Below are positions 1-8,292 of a stretch of DNA of 64,000 bases, piece by piece. Made by a program: the position numbers and the translations under genes. This DNA comes from Hyphomonas sp. GTDB taxonomy: Bacteria; Pseudomonadota; Alphaproteobacteria; Caulobacterales; Hyphomonadaceae. Position 1 is the first letter of the stretch, and each line of letters begins with the position of its first letter. The notes beneath the pieces were generated by a model. That model worked only from the letters and a program-made list of their open reading frames with translations, was not told the origin of the DNA and ran no database searches. Location: the NCBI RefSeq assembly GCF_018402285.1, contig NZ_JAGYJH010000003.1, positions 620,001-684,000 of the forward strand, given 5' to 3'.

Positions 1-915
1 GCGACGGCGTCGATCGCGCTGGTGGTCGATCCGACGTTTGGCTATCCCTATGGCGGCTATCCTTTCATCATGCGCTGGCTTGTAACGGTCGAAGCGATGG
101 CGCTCGCGATCGCTATTGTTCAGAGTGTTTTGGGCCTCAGAAAAGAGCGTGACCTCGCCATCAAGGCGGATCTCGTCGCAACCCGCGAACGCCTTCGATT
201 GTCGCTCGCGCTTGCAGACAGCCAAAGGGCTTACTCTCGCGCGCAGCGCGCAGCAGGACAATATATGCGCCGCTTGCAAACCGTGAGTCATGACATTTTG
301 CAGCCACTTCAGTCTCTGAAATCTACGCTGCGGGAGAAGCCCTCAATAACCGACGAGCAGGCTGAGAGACTCGAGGAAGCGTTCGATTACCTGGAGGCGC
401 TGGCGCGCCAGAATCTGCAGTCCCATCATGACCATACGCGCGTGGCGGCGCAGGCTCAATCGAGCGGATCGGACAACATCCCGATTGCCACGGTGATCAG
501 CACTGTTGCGACCATGTTCGCGAACGACGCGGCGGCGAAAGGCGTTGAATTGTTGATTCACAGCGCTGACGAGACAATTTCTGTCCCGCACCCCGTTCTA
601 CTTATGCGGGCTATCAGCAATCTGGTATCCAATAGTTTGCAACATGCCACGGGCAACAGGATAGACATCTCTTTTGACTGCGACCAAACAGGCACCTGGG
701 TGTCGGTCAGGGATCAGGGGCCTGGCATGTCCGCCGACGCGCTTCGGGATATGCTGGATTTCGGAAATCGCGGCGCTGTATCGCACGGATCCGGCTTTGG
801 CCTGGCAATCGTGCAAGACGCAGCGCGAGAAATGGGAGCAGAGCTTGAGATACACTCCACGGAGAGCGGCGGTACAACGGCGAAACTCTCATTCATCAAC
901 TCGCCAAACCGTTGA
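1..915 (+). CDS. Sensor histidine kinase, C-terminal part (5' end outside window)
   Basis: The frame is open from the first base, so the gene starts upstream of the window. What remains begins with a hydrophobic stretch (last membrane span), then a coiled-coil-like segment, then a kinase core. The phospho-acceptor motif SHDILQPLQSLK has its His about 90 residues after the in-frame GTG at base 22. The ATPase part shows an N box (AISNLVSNSLQHA), a G1 box (DQGPGMS) and a G2 box (GSGFGLAIV). No receiver domain follows. A membrane sensor upstream and phosphotransfer to an unlinked regulator are expected for this architecture. The signal cannot be inferred because the sensor region is missing. The kinase call is firm. 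Confidence 0.85.
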   Translation, partial: ATASIALVVDPTFGYPYGGYPFIMRWLVTVEAMALAIAIVQSVLGLRKERDLAIKADLVATRERLRLSLALADSQRAYSRAQRAAGQYMRRLQTVSHDILQPLQSLKSTLREKPSITDEQAERLEEAFDYLEALARQNLQSHHDHTRVAAQAQSSGSDNIPIATVISTVATMFANDAAAKGVELLIHSADETISVPHPVLLMRAISNLVSNSLQHATGNRIDISFDCDQTGTWVSVRDQGPGMSADALRDMLDFGNRGAVSHGSGFGLAIVQDAAREMGAELEIHSTESGGTTAKLSFINSPNR

Positions 916-1041
916 CTGGTGCTGAGTGTATTCGAATTTGTTGTTTGTTTCTCATAGTAGCGAATTATCGAATATTGGCAGCGTTCCTAAAGTCCTCTTT
1001 GCGAGCAAAAAGAGACATAAAAATTAAAGCGTGTTCGACCG

Positions 1042-1143
1042 GAATGGGCCAGGCTGGCTCCCACCAGAAGAATCCGGGACCGGCAGGGTTGATCCGATCG
1101 TGCCGTCCGGCAGGCTCACCGCCGACGAGGCCGAAGATCGCGG
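1042..1143 (+). repeat. Dispersed ~100-bp repeat, subfamily A, copy 1
   Basis: Begins AATGGGCCAGGCTGGCTCCC, has GACCGGCAGGGT in the centre and CAGGCTCACCGCCG then CCGAAGATCGC at the end. It shares the block CGTGCCGTCCGG with the copies at 4318 and 5051. It occupies most of the non-coding stretch between the kinase and parD (916-1370), where I see nothing else. Confidence 0.75.
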
Positions 1144-1370
1144 ATAGAAGTCATTGATACTGCGGCGCCGCAAGAGCGCTCGCGCCAAGCAATGTGTAAG
1201 TTATCCCGCAACCGCTAGCTGTTCAAACATACCGAGCGACCTCTCCGATCCAAGACGGCGAGCAGACTGGACCAAGCGGTCCAAGCCGACCGAAAATTCT
1301 CGCCCAGGATGCTCTAAAACGTGCTATAGAACACCAATAGTATGATTTTTGCGCCCGAAGGAGCCCAGCC

Positions 1371-1622
1371 ATGACCACCGTCCGAAAGACCATTACCCTC
1401 ACCGATACGCAGAATGACTGGATCAAGGCGCAGATCGACAGCGGCGCTTACACGAACGACAGCGAAGTGTTGCGCGACCTGATCCGCAAGGCGCAGCAGG
1501 AAACTTCCGAGATCGAGGCTATTCGCGCGGCGCTCATCGAAGGCGAGAGAAGCGGCCTCAGCGCGCGCGGGCCCGAAGAGATTCGCGCAGCGGTGAAGAA
1601 GCGGAAGCCCCTGAATGGTTGA
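1371..1622 (+). CDS. parD: ParD-family antitoxin
   Basis: An 83-residue protein opening TTVRKTITLTDTQNDWIKAQI, the ribbon-helix-helix DNA-binding fold of ParD antitoxins, followed by a charged C-terminal tail (EEIRAAVKKRKP) of the kind that wraps the toxin. A Shine-Dalgarno GAAGGAG lies 7 bases before the ATG. The stop overlaps the toxin start by 8 bases, so the two are translationally coupled. ParD proteins neutralise ParE and repress their own promoter. A TATGAT at 1341-1346 could be the -10 box. The family call is strong. Confidence 0.9.
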   Translation: MTTVRKTITLTDTQNDWIKAQIDSGAYTNDSEVLRDLIRKAQQETSEIEAIRAALIEGERSGLSARGPEEIRAAVKKRKPLNG

Positions 1623-1917
1623 TGGCCGCTATCACTTAACCCAGGCGGCCGATGCGGACCTCGAACGCTTGTACGAGTGGGGCATTGATCGCTTCGGCGT
1701 GAATGCTGCGGACGAATATTATGATGGGCTGACTGCACGCCTGGCGCAGATCGCGGGTACTCCGCAGCGATGGCAGGAGGTCGATCATATCCGCGCTGGC
1801 TATCGCCGCTCGGTGTATGTCGCGCATTCTGTCTATTTCCGGGTCGAGGCCCGTGGCGTCTTGATCGTGCGCGTCCTCGGGCGCGAAAATCCGCAAACCG
1901 GTCTTCCGAATGACTAA
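1615..1917 (+). CDS. parE: ParE/RelE-superfamily toxin
   Basis: A 100-residue protein with the ParE pattern: an N-terminal TQAADADLERLYEWGIDRFG helix pair, GLTARLAQIAGTP, then a C-terminal beta core RRSVYVAHSVYFRVEARGVLIVRVLGR. ParE toxins characterised so far poison DNA gyrase. The target of this one cannot be read from sequence. It starts inside the parD stop region (8-base overlap), the standard antitoxin-first order. The length is normal and no lesion is visible, so the module looks functional. Confidence 0.9.
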   Translation: MVDGRYHLTQAADADLERLYEWGIDRFGVNAADEYYDGLTARLAQIAGTPQRWQEVDHIRAGYRRSVYVAHSVYFRVEARGVLIVRVLGRENPQTGLPND

Positions 1918-1925
1918 CCGATGAT

Positions 1926-1981
1926 CAGGGCAGCCCGGTCTTCGGTATGCCACGCCGATATGAGGCCGGACTTCGCCGAAA
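1926..1981 (+). repeat. Dispersed repeat, subfamily B, partial copy
   Basis: Carries only the right half of the element: GGGCAGCCCGGTCTTCGGTATGCC followed by GAGGCCGGACTTCGCCGAA in two blocks. It aligns well with the right half of the copy at 11028. It lies immediately after parE. Confidence 0.55.
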
Positions 1982-2049
1982 TCGGTCACAGCGTGACCCT
2001 TGATTATTGCCCTTGACCGGGGAGCGAGACGTGCGCTTCTACTTTTCCA

Positions 2050-2832
2050 ATGCTCGATCATAACAACACCACAGTCCTAATCACGGGCGCTGGCTCAGGC
2101 ATCGGCAAGGCGCTCGCTGAGGCGTTTGCTGCGCGTGGCGCGTTTGTGGTGCTAGCAGATGTGGACGCAGCAAGTGTCCACGCGGTCGCGGCCGAGATCG
2201 GAGCAAACGCGCTGCCGGTCGTTGTCGATCTCGTGCATCCCGAAGCGGCGGCAGAGACAATCAACAAGGCGTTCGCTTGGCGTGGACGGCTCGATCTTGT
2301 CTGTTCGAACGCGGGTATAGGACACCACAAGAAGATCAAGAACGAGCTCCTTGGTCCTGAAACAGAGCGCCTGTTCGCGGTGAATCTTTTCGCTGCCGTT
2401 CGTATTGCACAGGCATATCTGCGCGCAATCGAGACAAGCGGCGCGCGCGGACGCCTGATGATTACCGGCTCGGAGAACTCCCTCTCCCTACCGGCGGCGG
2501 TGCGGGGGCGGGGATTGGGCCTCTACGGCGCAACCAAGCATGGCGTTCTGATCATGGCAGAGTGGCTCCGCGACGAAAATGACGGCGCGCTTGACGTCCA
2601 CGTCCTCATGCCAGGAGCGGTCTACACCCCGCTCATTGCCCGGGGGCTGCCCGATCCCGCAGAGGCCCCGCCGGAACTCGGGCTCATCACGCCCGAGCGC
2701 TGCGCAGAGCTTGCACTGAAAGGCATGGACCTGGAACTCTTCTACATTCCCACGCACGCTCACATAGCCGATGACATGCAGCCGCGCCATGAAGGCGTCG
2801 CAGTCGCACTAAAAGCGCTCGGCCTTCGCTAA
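2050..2832 (+). CDS. SDR-family NAD(P)-dependent oxidoreductase
   Basis: A classical short-chain dehydrogenase of 260 residues. The cofactor loop TGAGSGIGKAL is at residues 11-21, VLADVD closes strand 2 (an Asp, favouring NAD), and CSNAG is the NAG motif. The catalytic Ser lies in MITGSENSLS and the catalytic pair in LYGATKHG (YxxxK). The C-terminal half holds a substrate-binding MPGAVYTPLI segment. It stands alone, with no co-directional partner close enough for an operon, so the substrate is unknown. The 2833-3088 spacer downstream holds only a GCGGGCC/GGCCCGC hairpin at 3036-3062. Confidence 0.88.
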   Translation: MLDHNNTTVLITGAGSGIGKALAEAFAARGAFVVLADVDAASVHAVAAEIGANALPVVVDLVHPEAAAETINKAFAWRGRLDLVCSNAGIGHHKKIKNELLGPETERLFAVNLFAAVRIAQAYLRAIETSGARGRLMITGSENSLSLPAAVRGRGLGLYGATKHGVLIMAEWLRDENDGALDVHVLMPGAVYTPLIARGLPDPAEAPPELGLITPERCAELALKGMDLELFYIPTHAHIADDMQPRHEGVAVALKALGLR

Positions 2833-3088
2833 CAACGGTTCGACTGGCTTAGTCGCTCGTTTTCCTGGCGCTATTGCCCTACCTGTACCAGCAGCTCACC
2901 ATCGCCGGTAGCGGCCGTTGTCTCAGTTGAGGGCCTGCCTCCGACTTGGTTGCGTTGCTACAAGGCGTAAACTCAAGATCAACGCGACCCAAGGCATGTT
3001 CTCACTTGTTCGGCCGGGCGCAAGGCCTCAGGGTAGCGGGCCTGCAGACTTTAAAGGCCCGCGATACTTGCCCTTGAGGAATACTCCA

Positions 3089-3685
3089 ATGCAGGCTTCG
3101 CGCCACAGACGTCTACAACGTGAAAGGGATTTCACGGGCGACCGACTGACGAGCTTTCAACAGGTGTTCCTCAGGCACGGGCTTCCGGGACTGGTCCTTG
3201 CACTGACCTTGCTCGCGATTCCAGGGCTCCACACGGTATTTGTCGGGGGAATCCAGCGCGGACTTCACAATCCCTTTCCTTATGCGGCCCTCTTCCTTCT
3301 GACGTTCCTGATCTTGAATGTTTATGTATGGCGGATCGATCGGTGCTGGAGCCTGTCGAGGTTTGGTTGGGTCCTCTATCTCGGCGCGCTCTCGTTCTGG
3401 GAAGAGTGGTTGTTCCGGCTGGCCGTTCCCACGATCCTGGAAAGTTCGGGTGCTGCAGCCTGGCAGGCGTCGACGTTCAGCGCTCTGGTATTCGCAGGCG
3501 CGCACTATTTTACGCTACGCTGGAGGTTGCGGTGGTGCATAGCGGCGTTTCTGGGCGGACTGCTGCTCAGCCGACAAATGCAATTGCATAACGACCTGTT
3601 GCTGGTTGCAGCGCTTCATTGGATCGCCACGCTTGTGAACACTCCCCGACCGCCAGGAGTTTCTGCGGAACGTGCAACGGCTTGA
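3089..3685 (+). CDS. CPBP-family intramembrane metalloprotease
   Basis: A 198-residue membrane protein. The three signatures of the CPBP (CAAX protease and bacteriocin-processing, Rce1-like) family are present in order: the double-Glu motif WEEWLFR, a second block FAGAHYF with the His ligand, and ALHWIATLVN with the last His/Asn. Several hydrophobic spans surround them. Such enzymes cleave within the membrane, and in bacteria some process peptides or confer immunity to them. The frame is open further upstream, but the ATG at 3089 is preceded by GAGGA at an 8-base distance and is taken as the start. Confidence 0.82.
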   Translation: MQASRHRRLQRERDFTGDRLTSFQQVFLRHGLPGLVLALTLLAIPGLHTVFVGGIQRGLHNPFPYAALFLLTFLILNVYVWRIDRCWSLSRFGWVLYLGALSFWEEWLFRLAVPTILESSGAAAWQASTFSALVFAGAHYFTLRWRLRWCIAAFLGGLLLSRQMQLHNDLLLVAALHWIATLVNTPRPPGVSAERATA

Positions 3686-3688
3686 TCA

Positions 3689-3801
3689 ATGGGGCCGGAT
3701 TAAAACAGGTTGGCTCCGATGATCGATTTCGGCGTCTGGCTGGATCGACGCAGTCCTGCCGCTTAGTCACGTCATCAGCGCCAGGCGCAATCTCGCCGGA
3801 A
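3689..3801 (+). repeat. Dispersed repeat, subfamily B
   Basis: Contains CAGGTTGGCTCCGATGATCG then TTTCGGCGTC, closely matching the copy at 6927, and ends with CTCGCCGGAA. About nine extra bases split the initial GGGCC-AGG. It sits directly after the CPBP gene. Confidence 0.65.
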
Positions 3802-3822
3802 GTTGCCCTTCGCGGAGCACCT

Positions 3823-4254
3823 TCAGCGTTTCTCCTGCTGACTCCTGCACCACAGCAGGTAGCCTTCAAACGTCTTCGCGATCGGCGCCAGTGATCCGTT
3901 CAGCAATTGCTCCAACCTGTGAAGTTCTACGTCGTAAACCTCGCCAGTTCTGAGCGCATAGAGTACGACGCCCTCGCCTTCAAAGCCGGTTAAAGCGACG
4001 AAACCGGCCGGCACGCCCAACTCATCTTGTGCGTACTGCGTCGCGTCAGCGATCTGGTCGGGTTCGTTGAGGTCATACCAGCCACGGCACGTCGACGCGC
4101 CGAAGCTGGTATAGAAATGCGCTAGCTCGCTGTTGGCCGGGATGCCCAAGTCCTGCAGCAGCGCGGCCGTCTCGGACCGCGCGCCTTCGACAAATTGCCG
4201 GTAACGCGGCGTGCTGTTGGACTTGAGCCAGCGCTCTACTTCGGGTGCGAACAT
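3823..4254 (-). CDS. SMI1/KNR4 (SUKH)-family protein
   Basis: A 143-residue soluble protein. The segment SELAHFYTSFGAST near residue 45, the following RGWYDL, and VALTGFEGEGVVLYALRTGEVYDVELH near residue 90 follow the SUKH fold (the 'LP.dy..f...NGg' and 'tGEVydv' blocks). SUKH proteins are commonly immunity proteins for polymorphic toxins, also found as orphans. No toxin gene lies beside it here. It is one of the few minus-strand genes in the left part, flanked by repeat copies on both sides. The family call is moderately sure; the partner toxin is unknown. Confidence 0.7.
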   Translation of the reverse strand: MFAPEVERWLKSNSTPRYRQFVEGARSETAALLQDLGIPANSELAHFYTSFGASTCRGWYDLNEPDQIADATQYAQDELGVPAGFVALTGFEGEGVVLYALRTGEVYDVELHRLEQLLNGSLAPIAKTFEGYLLWCRSQQEKR

Positions 4255-4317
4255 GGGTATTTGCGCCTCTACTTCACAATGGCCTTTGGCGCCCCAAGCG
4301 GGTGGCGCCGGCTATTC

Positions 4318-4420
4318 TGGGCCAAGTCGGCACCCACCGTCAGAGTCCCGGACCGGCAGTGTCGATCCAATCGTGCCGTCCGGAGTCCTCACCGCCGCCA
4401 GGCCGGAGGTCGCCGAACCA
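4318..4420 (+). repeat. Dispersed repeat, subfamily A, copy 2
   Basis: GGGCCAAGTCGGCACCCACC at the start, CGGACCGGCAGTGTCGATCC in the centre, then AATCGTGCCGTCCGG and CAGGCCGGAGGTCGCCGAA. It lies between the SUKH gene and the small membrane protein at 4514. Confidence 0.75.
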
Positions 4421-4513
4421 GGTCGGCCGATCGCATCTTCTATTAACAGATAAGATTCAACGACTGTCTTATGCTGCATGGCAGCCACAGCGTTTTCACG
4501 ATGGAACTCACAT

Positions 4514-4738
4514 ATGATCGTATCGTTTCTGGACGCAAAACTGGTCTTGCCGATGATGGGGCTTGTTGTGTTTGTCGGCGCCCTCTTCTTTAGTCGGCAT
4601 CGCGACAAAGTCCGGCGAAATTCTCTGAAAAAGGACGCTAACGGCTTATACACTTGGACGGACTGGCCCGGTGGACCGCGAAGCTCCTACACGGACCCGT
4701 CGAGACCCGGTGGAAAATGGGACAGAGAGGGCGAGTAA
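4514..4738 (+). CDS. Small single-span membrane protein, unknown function
   Basis: A 74-residue protein: one hydrophobic span (LVLPMMGLVVFVGALFF), then a basic cytoplasmic-type stretch (SRHRDKVRRNSLKK) and an aromatic, Gly/Pro-rich tail (YTWTDWPGGPRSSY). The distribution of charge suggests N-out/C-in. An in-frame ATG 36 bases upstream is possible, but this start has a GGA element at normal spacing. I do not recognise a family. It sits between two repeat copies as a one-gene unit. Confidence 0.55.
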   Translation: MIVSFLDAKLVLPMMGLVVFVGALFFSRHRDKVRRNSLKKDANGLYTWTDWPGGPRSSYTDPSRPGGKWDREGE

Positions 4739-5050
4739 AGTGCCTTTGATGGCAGACCATTGCGTGATGACCGGATCCGGCGCCACCTGTTCTGCCACCG
4801 ACTTGACCACGAACACTATGGCAAACGTGCCTCGCTCGATCATGTGGCGCAGCTCGTGCGGGAGATTGCGCTCTGAGACTGCTCTGTCGCGCGTCCGCTC
4901 TGCGCAGGATGCTCGGGCAGAACTGACCGGGTAGTCATCCCTGAAGTTAAACGGCTTCAGAACTGGGATCTTGGGACCGATATGCGGGCCGAAAACATCC
5001 CCGTTTCTTCAAACCCAACATTCGCAGAACCAATTACGACAGGCAGCTTC

Positions 5051-5150
5051 GGGCCAGGTAGGCTCCCACCAGAAGATCCGCGACTGGCAGGGTCGATCCA
5101 ATCGTGCCGTCCGGCAGGCTCACCGCCGCCGGGCCGAAGATCGCCGGGCC
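5051..5150 (+). repeat. Dispersed repeat, subfamily A, copy 3
   Basis: GGGCCAGGTAGGCTCCCACC, GACTGGCAGGGTCGATCC, AATCGTGCCGTCCGGCAGG, CTCACCGCCG and CCGAAGATCGCCGG in order. It is the clearest subfamily A copy beside 1042. It fills part of the 4739-5243 gene-free stretch, where nothing else was supported. Confidence 0.8.
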
Positions 5151-5243
5151 TTAACTGAATGCCTTTAATTTGCATTCGCTTGTTATTCAAACGAAAGCCA
5201 GTTTCAAAGATGATATGCGAAGAGACGGCGATGGTGCGGATTC

Positions 5244-5477
5244 ATGGACAAGGTTCTTAGAGGCTTTTTGACCGTCCTGGACGCGGTAGGCACGATAGCG
5301 ATGTCGATTGTCGTGCTCGGCGGCGCCTTGTTCGGTGCATGCTTGGCCTGGTTTGTTCTGGGTGCCATGGAAACCGGGCCAGTCTGGCGCATGACTGGTA
5401 CGGTGGGGGCCGGACTGATCTCGGGCTTTCTGTCTTGGGCCATCTTGAACATCGCAGCGTTCTTCAATGCAGACTAA
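5244..5477 (+). CDS. Small two-span membrane protein, unknown function
   Basis: A 77-residue protein of almost entirely hydrophobic residues, with two membrane spans (about residues 10-42, dense in Gly/Ala/Val, and 50-74). It has no catalytic motif and no similarity that I recognise. GGCGATGGTGCGG precedes the ATG, a weak ribosome site. It forms a lone unit between repeat copies at 5051 and 5680. Its length and clean hydrophobic pattern make a real gene likely. Confidence 0.55.
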   Translation: MDKVLRGFLTVLDAVGTIAMSIVVLGGALFGACLAWFVLGAMETGPVWRMTGTVGAGLISGFLSWAILNIAAFFNAD

Positions 5478-5679
5478 ACCTGGGCCCACAAGAGGCTGGC
5501 CAGGTCGGGGACCCGGGTGTTGAAGCAGGGGACGCTCCCTCGCTTCCAGATAATCTGGAACGCCGGATCCAGGGCCAGCGCGACGAATGGGACGGATGCT
5601 GTTTATGAATGGATCGCAAACCCTGATGCGAGCCCACGGGATTAACCAGCCATCTGCCAAAGGCAGACCGACAGTGTCA

Positions 5680-5757
5680 AAAGGGCCAGATCGGCTCTGA
5701 TCGTCATCGTCGGCAACAGGCAGTGTCGCTCCAGTCCGGTCATCTGGCCAGGTTTCG
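5680..5757 (+). repeat. Dispersed repeat, subfamily B
   Basis: AAGGGCCAGATCGGCTCTGA, then CAGGCAGTGTCGCTCCAG and TCCGGTCATCTGGCCAGG. The tail is shorter than in other copies. It lies in the 5478-5886 spacer, which holds nothing else I can support. Confidence 0.6.
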
Positions 5758-5886
5758 AAGGCGCGCTCGATTTCCCCGCCGTACGCTGATACCTTCGCAA
5801 CCGCTTGAACGGGCTGGATGCGGCGCCGACAGATCCGGAACCAGGCAGCTCAATGCTTGTCGACTGTGGAGGGGCAAGGAGGTCAA

Positions 5887-6882
5887 ATGAGTACCCGGAA
5901 CTTGCGCTGGACGATCATCGCCCTCACGGCAACAGCCTGTGCATCGTCGGCGCCAGCAATCCGCGATACAACCGCAACGCCTGCCTGCGAAATCTCGGCG
6001 CCCGACACCGCCTGGCTGAACACGTCTTTGGCGGCCGTGCGCGAAGCGGCGCTCGGACTGGGCGGCGACATCCGGCTCGACCAGACAGAAATCATAGTCT
6101 TCGATGCAAGTTGCACCCTGATCGTTGCGCCAACCGGCGAACGCAGCTTCACCGCTCATGACGGCATGGTTTCGCTCCCGATCGGGCGCACGCCAGCTGT
6201 CATAACGTCTTTCGCAGCGCCATCGGCAGATCCCGGAGGCGCCTATTTCGTCATGGCCCTGCCAAGCATCTGGGAATCGGCCGGCTTCAAGAGTGAAATC
6301 TCGGTGCACGATTTCACACTCGGTGTCTTCGCTCATGAAATCAGCCATGTGTGGCAACTGCCGACCTATTTTCAGTCGATCCGGAGCGTGACTGGCGTCG
6401 AGCGCCTGCCCGCGCCGGTAGATGATGACATGGTGCAACGCATCTTTGGAGAGGATGAGCGGTTTCAGCGCGGCGTTGTCGCGGAGATTGAAGCCTTCAG
6501 ATGGGCAGCCCGGCAAGAGGATCCGGAGGCGGTTGGCCGCCTTGCCCGCGAGGCGCTCGGACAATTGCGCGAAAGATGGAAGACGCACTTCACCGGCGAC
6601 TATCGCGCCCTCGCCGAGGTTCAGGCGACCTTTCTGACGCTTGAGGGATCGGGCCAATGGTTCGCCTTGCGAGCCCTTACTGCGTCGCCTTCCGGGCCGC
6701 GTCTTGAACCTGACCTTGCTCTGCGTGCTTTTGGTCAACGTGGCGCAAAGTGGTCGCAGGATCTCGGCCTTGCTCTTGCAGCTGTGCTGGACCGGCTCGA
6801 TCCTGGCTGGCCATCATCCGTCTACGGTGCCGACGATATGTCCCTGATCGATCTGCTGGACAATGCGCTGGCGCAGCCCTGA
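5887..6882 (+). CDS. Exported HExxH putative zinc metalloprotease (lipoprotein-like)
   Basis: 331 residues. The start is fixed by a near-perfect AAGGAGGT four bases upstream of the ATG. The N-terminus has Arg residues, a short hydrophobic run and LTATAC, which fits a lipoprotein signal with Cys at about residue 18. The segment GVFAHEISHVWQL carries HExxH, the zinc-binding motif of metallopeptidases. Downstream Glu-rich helices (VVAEIEAFRWAA and ALAEVQATFLTLEGSGQW) could supply the third ligand. The ordered helices and lack of transmembrane spans suggest a periplasmic enzyme. No family name is certain. Confidence 0.65.
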   Translation: MSTRNLRWTIIALTATACASSAPAIRDTTATPACEISAPDTAWLNTSLAAVREAALGLGGDIRLDQTEIIVFDASCTLIVAPTGERSFTAHDGMVSLPIGRTPAVITSFAAPSADPGGAYFVMALPSIWESAGFKSEISVHDFTLGVFAHEISHVWQLPTYFQSIRSVTGVERLPAPVDDDMVQRIFGEDERFQRGVVAEIEAFRWAARQEDPEAVGRLAREALGQLRERWKTHFTGDYRALAEVQATFLTLEGSGQWFALRALTASPSGPRLEPDLALRAFGQRGAKWSQDLGLALAAVLDRLDPGWPSSVYGADDMSLIDLLDNALAQP

Positions 6883-6926
6883 GCGTGGCCGACAAGACGC
6901 CTATCGGAGGGCTCTATGTCAGGAAA

Positions 6927-7021
6927 GGGCCAGGTTGGCTCCGACAATCGGTTTCGGCGTCGGGCAGGGTCGCCTCAGTCCGGTCATTCGGCTGTTTCAC
7001 CAGCACCCTGCCGGACTTCGT
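6927..7021 (+). repeat. Dispersed repeat, subfamily B
   Basis: AAGGGCCAGGTTGGCTCCGA, TCGGTTTCGGCGTCGGGCAG, AGTCCGGTCATTCGGCTG and CCCTGCCGGACTTCG. GGCAGGGT and ACCCTGCC inside it can pair. It lies between the metalloprotease and the gene at 7148. Confidence 0.75.
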
Positions 7022-7147
7022 CAACACTGACCTACAGAAAGCCGGTTCCATCTGAAGGCTCCGGCCCGTGCCAGTGACGGCCAGGCACATCAGGTCAGTC
7101 TTGCCACAATACTAGCGTTCTGCAGGAACATCGGGATAAGCTTGGGC

Positions 7148-7810
7148 ATGGACCGTTTTGCACCAACCACAAGCGACTATGGCCTGCTGGCCATGCCCCT
7201 GGAGCAAGCCGCAGCCGCCTATGCCGTATTCTGGGCTGATGCGCCGGTCGTCATGACCCGGTCTGACCTTCAGGGCAGCCCGGAAGACCTCTTTGCACAT
7301 CTGGAACCGCTGAGCATGGCGCTCGATCGAACCCTGCTTGTTGCCAACGGCCAAAGCTGGACCAGCTATTTTGCCAATGGCCTGATCGGATCGGATGTCT
7401 TCCTGCCGGTGTCCCGGATGGCGGCAGCGCGCGGATGTACTGGCTTGCGTGTCGTCAGATCACGCACGGCGACCATATTCGAGGCCTACGAAAGCCCGGA
7501 ACGCGGCGGGAATATCCTCAACTCCCGACGATCCATTTGTGCTGCGCGCGAGGGAGGTTGGGAATTCAGATCCTCGGGCGAGCCTTACGCGTTTGAAGAC
7601 CTCTCCCGCTACGAGGCCAAGCGCGTCAGGGATCGGTTTACGCCCGAGCATCTGGATGACCTTCTTGCGGGCCTGGGCGCGCCGTTGAGTCCACTGCCAG
7701 AGGACCAGAAGCTTGACGCCATATTGTTCGCCCACGAAGCAACCGCGTCGCATCTTGCGCGGTGGAGTTATGCGGAAGTGCAGGCTGGGCTGCCTTGGAA
7801 GAGGGGCTAG
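7148..7810 (+). CDS. Conserved hypothetical protein
   Basis: A soluble protein of 220 residues. The ATG at 7148 is preferred over the TTG two codons upstream. The central part reads as a folded domain: SWTSYFANGLIGSDVF, GCTGLRVVRSRTATIFEAY, then NILNSRRSICAAREGGWEF and PYAFEDLSRY, with RVRDRFTPEHLDDLLAGLG near the end. I believe this pattern recurs in uncharacterised proteins from several bacterial groups, but I cannot attach a function. It has no membrane span or signal peptide. A recombinase remnant follows directly, so this end of the unit may have been rearranged. Confidence 0.6.
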   Translation: MDRFAPTTSDYGLLAMPLEQAAAAYAVFWADAPVVMTRSDLQGSPEDLFAHLEPLSMALDRTLLVANGQSWTSYFANGLIGSDVFLPVSRMAAARGCTGLRVVRSRTATIFEAYESPERGGNILNSRRSICAAREGGWEFRSSGEPYAFEDLSRYEAKRVRDRFTPEHLDDLLAGLGAPLSPLPEDQKLDAILFAHEATASHLARWSYAEVQAGLPWKRG

Positions 7811-7899
7811 ACTTCGGCCCTTGCATGTCAAGCACAGACGCAACCTTGCTGCCTTCTATGCGCGTCGAAGAGCCGATGCTTGCGATCGTGGCCACCCGT

Positions 7900-8139
7900 C
7901 TCAGAGCGGAAAGGCGCTCAGGAGCCAGGGTGCCAAGGGTGGCCTCGATCGGGCTGAACCCTGCAACCTATGGCACGCACTCGCTCAGGCGCACCAAGGC
8001 CGCCCTCATTTATCGCAAGACCGGCAATCTTAGGGCTGTCCAGCTCCTGCTCGGACACACAAAGCTTGAGAGCCCAGTCAGGTATCTGGGCGTGGACGTT
8101 GACGATGCGCTGGAAATCTCGACGGGCATCGATCTGTGA
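7900..8139 (+). pseudogene. Tyrosine recombinase/integrase, C-terminal remnant
   Basis: The last ~65 codons match the end of a phage-type integrase: IGLNPATYGTHSLRRTKA gives the HxxR box, LRAVQLLLGHTKLES gives the LGH box, and VRYLGVDVDDAL carries the nucleophilic Tyr. The N-terminal arm-binding domain and the first catalytic Arg are missing, and the reading frame upstream (from about 7762) does not look like an integrase. It is therefore treated as a 5'-deleted fragment. It lacks a start signal. It lies inside the repeat-rich left part. Confidence 0.75.
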
Positions 8140-8292
8140 AAATCCGGAGGGGCAGGAAGCGAACTTACCTGCCGTTCCATTCTCGGTTCAAAACAGGCGC
8201 CGTCTCGCCGGAATGAGACATTTGAATTTTATTTTTGCAAACGACGGATCAAGCTGTCTGTCTCGTTAAATTCGAAACACAGAGAGCCAGCC

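Noticed and set aside
4740-4880. A possible gene remnant (frame reading PLRDDRIRRHLFCHRLDHEHYG)
   Set aside because: One frame looks protein-like for about 45 codons, but it has no start signal, no recognisable family and a stop soon after. Too weak to annotate.
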